The notes under the pieces were generated by a model, which saw nothing but the letters and a program-made list of their open reading frames with translations, was not told the DNA's origin and searched no databases. The position numbers were made by a program, and so were the translations under genes. Below are positions 1 to 5,752 of a DNA stretch of 51,434 bases, piece after piece. Source of the stretch: Deltaproteobacteria bacterium (lineage in GTDB: Bacteria > UBA10199 > SPLOWO2-01-44-7); the NCBI GenBank assembly GCA_023265595.1, contig JAHFSU010000013.1, forward strand, positions 1 to 51,434. Direction: 5' to 3'. Every line of letters begins with the position of its first letter. Position 1 is the stretch's first letter.

Positions 1-21
1 AATAATTTTTTGTGCATGATG

Positions 22-39
22 GTTTCTATACTTAGAAAC
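22..39. promoter_or_regulatory. Inverted repeat just upstream of the CPBP protease gene
   Basis: A perfect 7-bp inverted repeat (GTTTCTA, 4-nt spacer TACT, TAGAAAC) ends 4 bp before the ATG at 44. It could be an operator or a leader hairpin. No T-run follows, so a terminator is less likely. The function is not known. Confidence 0.35.
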
Positions 40-43
40 GCTA

Positions 44-790
44 ATGAGGCAACAACCGAAATACATCCCCTTCATCGCCTTTGCAGTTCTGGTTTTGTTG
101 CAATGGCCGGCGAGCTATCTTATCCAGTTTTACTCTTTGGCCGGCGGTATTTTGCTCAATGAAGCGGCACTCGTTTTGGGCATTCCCCTTTTGATCTCCG
201 TCTGCTGGCGCCTCCCGAAGTCGGATTGTTTTCCTTTCAAAAAACCGGTTTTGAAAGATATTTTTTGGCTTGTCATCATGACCGTGGCACTGGCCGTCAT
301 CATCGACTATCTCACTTTTTTGAGCGAAAAAATCTGGCCCTTGCCGGAAGCGGTGCGCCAGATGCTCGAAAAAATCATGGCGATTTCTTCTTTTGAGGAC
401 GGGGTATTTCGTCTCGTCTTAATCTGCGCCCTCCCCGCTTTCTGCGAAGAATTTTTCTTTCGCGGCTATTTTCAAAACAGTTTGGCACGATTTTGGAACC
501 CAAAAATCGCATGGGTTGTAACTGCGGTGGCCTTTACTCTCATCCATGGCATCCCATGGTATTGGCATCTCTATTTTATTTTGGGACTTTATTTAAGCTG
601 GCTGATGTGGATAAAAAATAATTTGTGGTTTCCGATTTTGGCTCATTTTATCAACAACAGCTGGACTTTTTTGAATCATCTGGCGGGGCATAAGCAAGAA
701 ATTTGGCAAACGACAGACAATTTGGTCATGCTGATTTCTGTTTTTGCATTTGGTCTAGCCACGGCCCGGTTTGCGCAAAAGAGAACCTAG
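44..790 (+). CDS. CPBP-family intramembrane metalloprotease
   Basis: This is a 248-residue polytopic membrane protein with the three CPBP (Abi/CAAX-protease-like) signatures. They are EE followed by R at E135-E136...R140 (EEFFFRG), a second motif with histidine in TLIHGIPWYWH, and a third at AHFINNSW. The conserved Glu and His residues are the expected metal ligands of a protease buried in the inner membrane. Hydrophobic segments occupy most of the chain. Family members process prenylated or membrane peptides, or protect against bacteriocins; the substrate here is unknown. The gene starts at an ATG without a clear Shine-Dalgarno sequence, and its 3' end overlaps the convergent SprT-like gene by 36 bp. 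The family call is firm and the role is open. Confidence 0.9.
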   Translation: MRQQPKYIPFIAFAVLVLLQWPASYLIQFYSLAGGILLNEAALVLGIPLLISVCWRLPKSDCFPFKKPVLKDIFWLVIMTVALAVIIDYLTFLSEKIWPLPEAVRQMLEKIMAISSFEDGVFRLVLICALPAFCEEFFFRGYFQNSLARFWNPKIAWVVTAVAFTLIHGIPWYWHLYFILGLYLSWLMWIKNNLWFPILAHFINNSWTFLNHLAGHKQEIWQTTDNLVMLISVFAFGLATARFAQKRT

Positions 791-1432
791 ATTTTTTTCC
801 TCCCACTTTTGGACTTTTTGGAGATGCGGATACCTCGCTTCCAACTTTTTGAATACCAATGGATGAATCTGCTTTCGGCCGTTTATTTTTTTAACCGGAA
901 TCATGGCGTGGCACATTTCATGAAAAATCGTCGCCTCTACCACATGACGGGGGACCCATTTTTGATCTAACGAAGGATGGATGGTGATAAGACGGCGCGA
1001 AGAAGAGTAACTCCCCATTTGCAACTGCTCATAGGAACGGCGGGCCGCACTTTTTCCCCAAGTAATTTTGGCCTTTATTTTTCCTTTAAGAAATAGCCGA
1101 TTCAGACGATCAAAAATTTTCTGCAAATCGTAAACTTTGCCCTTTGTCACAATCGACGGCAGAGGATGACGTACCCAGTGCCAATGTTCTTCAATAAATT
1201 GGTCGATCACCTTGGAGCTTTTTTTATTGTGATTCAAAATATAGCGGGCCACATGATGCTGGATAGGCGATGGCGCTTTTGTAAACATCCAATGCAGACG
1301 CACATGCCACATTTTCTTGCGATAGCTCGCATTGAGAAAAACGTGTGTGTTGTCGGTGATGGTAAGATGGATCGACTCGCACAGAATTTTTTTCAAAACT
1401 GCATACAATTTTTCAGCTCTTTTCTTGGACAT
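755..1432 (-). CDS. SprT-like zinc metallopeptidase
   Basis: The 225-residue protein carries a zincin motif HEMCH at 171-175, with further histidines downstream (H190 is a candidate third ligand), in the arrangement of SprT/Spartan-like and WSS1-like proteases. Upstream the segment LFLKGKIKAKITWGKS fits the SprT N-terminal strand pattern. No signal peptide is seen, so it should be cytoplasmic. The ATG directly follows the TAA stop of the HTH gene, and an AAGG Shine-Dalgarno lies inside that gene, so translation is probably coupled. It is the third gene of a kinase-HTH-protease operon, which suggests a regulatory or stress role such as cleaving a regulator or DNA-bound protein (inference). SprT-like domains also occur in phage and mobile loci. 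Confidence 0.82.
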   Translation of the reverse strand: MSKKRAEKLYAVLKKILCESIHLTITDNTHVFLNASYRKKMWHVRLHWMFTKAPSPIQHHVARYILNHNKKSSKVIDQFIEEHWHWVRHPLPSIVTKGKVYDLQKIFDRLNRLFLKGKIKAKITWGKSAARRSYEQLQMGSYSSSRRLITIHPSLDQKWVPRHVVEATIFHEMCHAMIPVKKINGRKQIHPLVFKKLEARYPHLQKVQKWEEKNLGSLLRKPGRG

Positions 1433-1996
1433 TTATTGAACCTTCAGACTCAAACCCAAGGCAGATGTTATTTTTAAAAAACTGGAAAGCCGTATATCGC
1501 TTTTCCCCGATTTAAAATTACTTAACGCCGCCTGTGTCAGACCCGTTTTGTGAGAAAGTTCTCGTAACGTTAGTTGCCGATTCTCCACAAACTTAAAAAT
1601 AAACAAAGCGGCATCTTTTAAATTGTTGATATGTGAAACACGTTTTTCCTTCAGACCCAACTTGCTTAAAAAAGTGGCATAGCCGGCATCCAACTCCGCC
1701 AGTTTTTGAATATTTCGATCTTCTAGGCGTGTCAGCAAAAGAAATGTTGTTAGTTTTTTACAGACATCACTTTTAAAAAAATCCAATTTGATTTTGAACC
1801 CCAGCTCATATCCCTCTTCCAGAGGCAGCAAGCGTTTTATTTTAGCCAATTTTTCATCTTTTTCTTCAGCAGATTCAAAACCTATTGAAAGGGTCTCTTT
1901 TGAAGAATCCCATATCACACCGCTGACCCTGCTTGAAATGCACAACTGGACTGCATTCACAAATTCATCGACCCTATCCGAATGAGGGGGCTTCAT
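1433..1996 (-). CDS. HTH (XRE-like) protein, probable antitoxin or regulator of the kinase operon
   Basis: The protein has 187 residues. The last ~50 form an XRE/Cro-type helix-turn-helix (LRELSHKTGLTQAALSNFKSG, then DIRLSSFLKITSALGLSL), as in HipB- and HigA-type antitoxins. Residues 1-130 are not recognised; they are acidic and lysine-rich and may bind the partner kinase. An AAAGGA Shine-Dalgarno lies at the end of the kinase gene, whose stop is 2 bp upstream, and the next gene starts directly after its TAA. It is the best candidate for binding the inverted repeat over the operon promoter (2755-2772). The gene order is toxin-like gene first, unlike classical hipBA. The antitoxin role is inferred from context. 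Confidence 0.78.
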   Translation of the reverse strand: MKPPHSDRVDEFVNAVQLCISSRVSGVIWDSSKETLSIGFESAEEKDEKLAKIKRLLPLEEGYELGFKIKLDFFKSDVCKKLTTFLLLTRLEDRNIQKLAELDAGYATFLSKLGLKEKRVSHINNLKDAALFIFKFVENRQLTLRELSHKTGLTQAALSNFKSGKSDIRLSSFLKITSALGLSLKVQ

Positions 1997-1998
1997 AT

Positions 1999-2730
1999 TT
2001 ATCCTTTCCGATAAAGCTGAATGATGTCAGCAATGGTATCCCTATTTTTCAACTGCTGTTGTCGATCCAACAGTGCATTTTTTTCTTCCACATTCCAAAG
2101 AGGAACGAGTTTTTCCAATTGATCTCGGGAACATTTGTTAATTCTATCCAATAGCGTTGAAGCGCGTTTTCTATGAAGCTCATGGATGTAGGCAGCCTCA
2201 AAAATACGAAGATAATCGGGCAGGCTGCCATTGTATTTCAAAAAGGCATGACCGGAATCAATTAAAATAATCTCTTGTTTGACAAAATCATACAAATAAT
2301 TTGCATCGTGCCGGTCCACCTGTGCCGTCAGCCAATCAAAGAGGGCACAATTAAAAACATTATCTCCTTGCAACTCCAAAGGCTTTTGAGCCGTTGTGTA
2401 TTGTCGGCCATCCGGCAAGTCGAACCAAATTTGAACGGTTGTCAAAGAATCCAGCAAAATCAGTTCCGGCACCTTTAGCTGTAAAAAAGAGGCCAGACAA
2501 AAAGCCCAATATTCTCTCTCTGCCAAGGTTCCGCTTTTGGGATCGATCTGGCATTCTTGGTGATTCCTTTGAGAAACTTTTTTAAGAAAAAGTTTGCCGA
2601 TCTTTGTTTGATAGAGTTCCTGAATTGCCGTTTGGCCGCGGGATGGGTAATTTTGCGTGGCGAGAGGGAGTTTTTTTCCTTTCTCAATCCACTGTCGCAC
2701 CTGATTTTTATCGCGCAGCCGAGGCATCAT
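1999..2730 (-). CDS. HipA/PI3-4-kinase-like protein kinase, putative toxin
   Basis: This 243-residue protein has the minimal pattern of a HipA/PI3-4K/Fam20-type kinase. A lysine-bearing strand lies at GKLFLKKV (K50/K51) and a helix-C glutamate is likely in LAEREYWAF (E71/E73). The catalytic loop is DRHDANYL (D139, N144), and the metal-binding Asp is in LIDSGHAF (D158). This loop (D-R-H-x-x-N) is typical of PI4K-like and HipA-like folds, not of Hanks kinases. HipA kinases phosphorylate translation factors such as GltX; the target here is unknown. It is shorter than HipA (about 440 residues) and lacks an obvious N-subdomain, like the short HipT or other minimal kinases. The first two codons are both ATG, with almost no 5' leader. 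It heads an operon with an HTH gene and a SprT-like protease. Confidence 0.72.
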   Translation of the reverse strand: MMPRLRDKNQVRQWIEKGKKLPLATQNYPSRGQTAIQELYQTKIGKLFLKKVSQRNHQECQIDPKSGTLAEREYWAFCLASFLQLKVPELILLDSLTTVQIWFDLPDGRQYTTAQKPLELQGDNVFNCALFDWLTAQVDRHDANYLYDFVKQEIILIDSGHAFLKYNGSLPDYLRIFEAAYIHELHRKRASTLLDRINKCSRDQLEKLVPLWNVEEKNALLDRQQQLKNRDTIADIIQLYRKG

Positions 2731-2738
2731 GGATATAA

Positions 2739-2767
2739 AGAATACTTAATAAACTATACTTTATCAA
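2739..2767 (-). promoter_or_regulatory. Predicted sigma70-type promoter of the kinase-HTH-SprT operon
   Basis: On the minus strand TTGATA (2762-2767) and TATTCT (2739-2744) are separated by exactly 17 bp. The expected transcription start falls within a few bases of the ATG at 2730. No Shine-Dalgarno is visible, so the mRNA is probably leaderless or nearly so. Confidence 0.6.
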
Positions 2768-2772
2768 GTATA
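2755..2772. promoter_or_regulatory. Operator-like inverted repeat over the -35 box
   Basis: TATACTT (2755-2761) and AAGTATA (2766-2772) form a perfect 7-bp inverted repeat with spacer TATC. It covers the -35 element of the kinase operon. A further ATACTT half-site lies at 2742-2747 over the -10. This layout is typical of autoregulated toxin-antitoxin promoters; the HTH protein encoded in the operon is the likely ligand (inference). It also lies just upstream of the divergent LD-carboxypeptidase gene. Confidence 0.55.
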
Positions 2773-2815
2773 ATTTATATTTGTGCCTGAATTACTTTAT
2801 TGCTATGAAATCCGT

Positions 2816-3715
2816 ATGGTTAAGCCTTTGAAAGCGGGGGATGTGGTAGGCATTGCGGCGCCGTCGAGCCCTTTCGATCGGAACCTTTTCAAGCATGGGC
2901 TCTCTCAACTTCACAAAATGGGTTTTGAAACTTGGCACCGTGACGATATTTTTCAGCAAGAGCGCTATCTCGCAGGCTCGGATGAACGAAGAGCCGAAGA
3001 ACTCACCGAACTTTTCACGAAAAAAGAAATCAAAGCCATACTTTTTGCCCGCGGCGGCTACGGTTCGCAAAGAATCATCAGATATCTCAAAATCGATACC
3101 ATCAAAAAACACAAAAAGCCGGTAGTCGGTTTCAGCGATATCACGGCCCTCCTTAATTTTTTAAACCAAGAGACCCTGATGCCGACTTTTTATGGGCCGG
3201 TGATCACACAACTCGGAAATCATCCGACCTCCAGAACGATCGAGTCTCTTAAAAATTGTCTGACGCAAAATGAGCCCCCTCCTCCAATCGATTTATCAAA
3301 CTGCCGCGTTTTAAAAGAAGGAAAAAGTGAGGCGAAGTTGGCCGGCGGTTGTCTCTCGCTCATCGCCAGCAGTGTCGGCACCCCTTATGAACTGAAAACA
3401 AGTGGGGTGATTCTTTTTTTTGAAGATACCGGCGAGAAAATCTATGCGCTGGATAGAATGCTTACCCATCTGAAAAATGCCGGAAAGTTTGAAGGGGTGA
3501 ATGGAATTCTTGTGGGGGCATTGGAGCCGAGAGAAGGGGAGGTTCACTCGATGGATGGGATGTTTGGCGATATCTTCAAAGATTTTGACGGCCCCATCGT
3601 CACCCATTTTCCCGCCGGACACACCAACGATTTTGTAACACTCCCTTTGAATTCGCGAATCGTATTAGATACCCAAACTAGACGGTTGGAATTTAAAGAA
3701 TCTCTACTGAAATGA
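2816..3715 (+). CDS. LD-carboxypeptidase / MccF-like serine peptidase (S66 family)
   Basis: LdcA-type enzymes remove the terminal D-alanine from murein tetrapeptides during recycling; MccF relatives cleave acyl-sulfamoyl adenylates. The chain begins MVKPLKAGDVVGIAAPSSPF, the typical N-terminus, and has the nucleophile loop RGGYGSQR with Ser84. It continues with GFSDIT, the FFEDTGE segment (expected catalytic Glu) and PAGHTND with the catalytic His. Its length of 299 residues is normal. The ATG at 2816 is chosen because the family N-terminus starts there; an in-frame GTG at 2783 would add 11 unrelated residues. The stop overlaps the next start (ATGA), so it is translationally coupled to the beta-lactamase-family hydrolase. 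With Mpl at 14.2 kb it points to murein tripeptide salvage. Confidence 0.9.
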   Translation: MVKPLKAGDVVGIAAPSSPFDRNLFKHGLSQLHKMGFETWHRDDIFQQERYLAGSDERRAEELTELFTKKEIKAILFARGGYGSQRIIRYLKIDTIKKHKKPVVGFSDITALLNFLNQETLMPTFYGPVITQLGNHPTSRTIESLKNCLTQNEPPPPIDLSNCRVLKEGKSEAKLAGGCLSLIASSVGTPYELKTSGVILFFEDTGEKIYALDRMLTHLKNAGKFEGVNGILVGALEPREGEVHSMDGMFGDIFKDFDGPIVTHFPAGHTNDFVTLPLNSRIVLDTQTRRLEFKESLLK

Positions 3716-4881
3716 CTAATGCCATCGATCAGATGATGAAAGAAGCAATCGAGAAAGGGGTTTTTCCATCCGCCAGTCTCCTTGTCGCCAAAGAGGGAAC
3801 CATTCTTCACGAAAAAAATTACGGGAAAGCGCGCGCGGGGACCTGTTTCGATATCGCCAGCCTTACCAAGCCGATCGCCACCGCAACACTGGCGATGGAA
3901 TTTGTGCAAGAGGGATTGCTGAAGCTGGAAGATACTGTTTATCAATGGTTGGGGGGGGCCAGACAGCCAGCACATCGCAAGATGACGGTGGCTCATTTAT
4001 TATCACACACTGCGGGGTTGACAGCATGGCGTCCTTTTTATCGCGAGCTCCCCATCGATCAAGTGGGAACGCCGGCCGGAAAACAACACATCATCTTATC
4101 CACACTCAACGAGCTTGTGTTGAGCGAGCCGGGGTCTCAATGTGTTTATAGCGACTTGGGATATATTCTTTTGGGTGAAATTTTGGAGCAGGCCGGTTTG
4201 GCGAACCTTGACGCTCTTTTTCAAACCCGCATCGCAGGCCCTTTGGGACTCAAAGACACTTTTTTTGTACGGAATATTGGATTGTCACAGGGATCCTTCG
4301 ACCCTTCGGCAAGCTCAGGGCTCAGGATGACCGGTGTCTCAACCGCTCATGGTGAGTCTTCAATGCCCGCTCATGGTGAGCTTGTCGAACCACAAAGACG
4401 CTTCGCCCCGACCGAAGATTGTCCATGGCGCGGGCACGTGCTGCACGGCGAAGTTCACGATCAGAATTGCTATGCGATGGGAGGGGTTGCCGGACACGCA
4501 GGATTATTTTCAACGACACAAGATATTCACAAATTTGTCGTCGCGTTCTTGAAATGTTATCGGGGCGAATCCAACTGGCTCTCGCAAGACATCGTCAAAC
4601 AATTTATTGAACCGGACTTCCACACTTCTACACTTAAACACTCCTACACTTACGTACTAGGCTGGGATACACCAACATTTGGAAGCTCCAGCGCCGGCCG
4701 CCATTTTTCGCCCCACTCGATCGGGCATCTGGGTTATACCGGCTGTTCGGTCTGGATCGATCTTGACAAGGATTTTTGGATTATTTTGCTGACGAACCGG
4801 ATCCATCCCGCAACCACCAACGAAAAAATCCGCGCCTTTAGACCGAGGATTCATGATTTGTGTTGGAAAGAGTTTGTGTAA
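3712..4881 (+). CDS. Serine hydrolase of the beta-lactamase / class C penicillin-binding family
   Basis: The 389-residue protein has the SxxK motif SLTK (S50, K53), a Tyr motif YSD at 146-148 and an HLG triad at 339-341 (HLGYTGCSVWID). The fold fits esterases, D-aminopeptidases and PBP4*-like enzymes. No signal peptide is evident. Its start overlaps the LD-carboxypeptidase stop by 4 bp, which suggests a murein- or peptide-related role. Residues about 193-231 (SFDPSASSGLRMTG, then AHGELVEP) are encoded by a dispersed palindromic repeat that entered the gene without breaking the frame. They sit between the Tyr motif and the HLG motif in what is probably a surface loop. The final 73 bp up to near the stop are duplicated at 5673-5745, on the far side of the HEPN-MNT pair. 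Confidence 0.88.
   Translation: MTNAIDQMMKEAIEKGVFPSASLLVAKEGTILHEKNYGKARAGTCFDIASLTKPIATATLAMEFVQEGLLKLEDTVYQWLGGARQPAHRKMTVAHLLSHTAGLTAWRPFYRELPIDQVGTPAGKQHIILSTLNELVLSEPGSQCVYSDLGYILLGEILEQAGLANLDALFQTRIAGPLGLKDTFFVRNIGLSQGSFDPSASSGLRMTGVSTAHGESSMPAHGELVEPQRRFAPTEDCPWRGHVLHGEVHDQNCYAMGGVAGHAGLFSTTQDIHKFVVAFLKCYRGESNWLSQDIVKQFIEPDFHTSTLKHSYTYVLGWDTPTFGSSSAGRHFSPHSIGHLGYTGCSVWIDLDKDFWIILLTNRIHPATTNEKIRAFRPRIHDLCWKEFV
4295..4402. repeat. Family-I palindromic repeat inside the hydrolase gene
   Basis: The stretch holds the dispersed core CCTTCGGCAAGCTCAGG and its inverted counterpart CGCTCATGGTGAGCTTGTCG, with a second partial copy between. The same family occurs at 9198-9293, 21615-21645, 30944-30990 and as an array at 31848-32142. 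Here it is read through in frame. Confidence 0.8.
4802..4874. repeat. 73-bp direct repeat, left copy (end of the hydrolase gene)
   Basis: An exact 73-bp match to 5673-5745. This copy encodes the last residues of the hydrolase before its FV-stop end. The two copies bracket the HEPN-MNT pair and look like boundaries of an inserted cassette, comparable to att sites or a large target duplication (inference). Confidence 0.9.
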
Positions 4882-4947
4882 GGTAATGGGCACTTCATTC
4901 GGCCGTGGTTTTGTTTTTTTGGTGCTGGATTTTTGATCAGTCTTGGA

Positions 4948-4953
4948 TATACT
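4948..4953 (+). promoter_or_regulatory. Possible -10 element of the HEPN-MNT cassette
   Basis: TATACT lies 9 bp before the ATG at 4963. A start site about 7 bp downstream would give a leaderless mRNA. No good -35 hexamer was found at 16-18 bp. Confidence 0.35.
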
Positions 4954-4962
4954 TTGACCTTA

Positions 4963-5352
4963 ATGAAGAGAACATCAAAAAATTGGATGGCCACTTCCGA
5001 GTATGATCTCGATACTGCAGATCATATGTTAAAAAGCGGAAGGTATCTTTATGTTATCTATATGTGTCATCTTTCGCTTGAGAAGCTGTTAAAGGCCGTT
5101 GTGGCAGAGACTCAAGAGGATCTGCCGCCCAAAACACATAATCTGTATCATCTGACAAAATGTATCGACCTCGATATTCCTTCGCAATTTAAACAGCTTT
5201 TTGCGGATCTGAATGCCGCCAGTTTGCCAGTGCGTTATCCTGAAGATCTGGAAAAATTGGCGATCCAGTATAGTAAAGAAGTAGCGCAAACTTATTTAAA
5301 ACAGACAAAGGAGTGTCTCCAATGGCTGAAGCAACATCCGAAGTTGAAATGA
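4963..5352 (+). CDS. HEPN-domain protein, partner of an MNT nucleotidyltransferase
   Basis: A 129-residue all-helical HEPN protein beginning MKRTSKNW, with the characteristic first helix (ASEYDLDTADHMLKSGRY-like), a central helix CHLSLEKLLKAVV, and the late motif VRYPEDLEK. HEPN proteins of this group (COG2250/PF05168 type) pair with minimal nucleotidyltransferases as toxin-antitoxin modules, the HEPN part being a potential RNase. The RX4-6H catalytic motif of HepT is not visible; after the Arg of VRYPED no His follows at the right distance, so RNase activity is doubtful. The ATG at 4963 is preferred over an upstream start at 4933 because the domain starts there. Its 3' end overlaps the MNT gene by 31 bp. 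The pair lies between 73-bp direct repeats. Confidence 0.85.
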   Translation: MKRTSKNWMATSEYDLDTADHMLKSGRYLYVIYMCHLSLEKLLKAVVAETQEDLPPKTHNLYHLTKCIDLDIPSQFKQLFADLNAASLPVRYPEDLEKLAIQYSKEVAQTYLKQTKECLQWLKQHPKLK

Positions 5353-5657
5353 TTTTACGGCAATATGTCCGCGAGCTGATTAAAAATCATGTGCATCCTG
5401 CCAAATTGATTTTGTTCGGGTCTCATGCAAGAGGGACGGCGACGACGTGGAGTGATATTGATATTTCAGTCATTTCTGATGATTTAGAGGGCAAAGGCAT
5501 CTTGGAGCGACAGCTCATTTTGGGAAGAGCCAATCAGGATCTGCAGGCCCCTCTGGATGTCGTTGGCTATACCACGGAAGAATGGGCTCACTCCGAACCC
5601 GGCACGCTTTTGCATCAAATTTTAAAAACAGGAAAAGAAATTTCTTTTAGCGCGTAA
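5322..5657 (+). CDS. MNT-type minimal nucleotidyltransferase (antitoxin-like)
   Basis: A 111-residue protein with the nucleotidyltransferase signature GS-x10-DxD (GSHARGTATTWSDID). MNT partners of HEPN toxins can AMPylate and silence them, as known for MntA-HepT. The start is set at the ATG at 5322: it has an AAAGGAG Shine-Dalgarno 8 bp upstream, which an in-frame GTG at 5313 lacks. The gene overlaps the HEPN reading frame, so the pair should be co-translated. It closes the cassette, ending 15 bp before the right 73-bp repeat. The family call is firm; the antitoxin role is inferred from pairing. Confidence 0.88.
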   Translation: MAEATSEVEMILRQYVRELIKNHVHPAKLILFGSHARGTATTWSDIDISVISDDLEGKGILERQLILGRANQDLQAPLDVVGYTTEEWAHSEPGTLLHQILKTGKEISFSA

Positions 5658-5672
5658 AAGTGAAAAGGATTC

Positions 5673-5745
5673 TCCATCCCGCAACCACCAACGAAAAAAT
5701 CCGCGCCTTTAGACCGAGGATTCATGATTTGTGTTGGAAAGAGTT
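5673..5745. repeat. 73-bp direct repeat, right copy (duplicate hydrolase 3' end)
   Basis: Identical to 4802-4874. Read in the hydrolase frame it would continue WKEL-HQSVIVA to a TAG at 5768-5770, a possible original gene end that the insertion displaced. It stops 7 bp before the end of the convergent transglutaminase-like gene. Confidence 0.9.
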
Positions 5746-5752
5746 GCATCAA

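Noticed and set aside
1999-2730. Full-length HipA toxin
   Set aside because: At 243 residues and without the HipA N-subdomain it is not a standard HipA; I only claim a HipA/PI3-4K-like kinase core.
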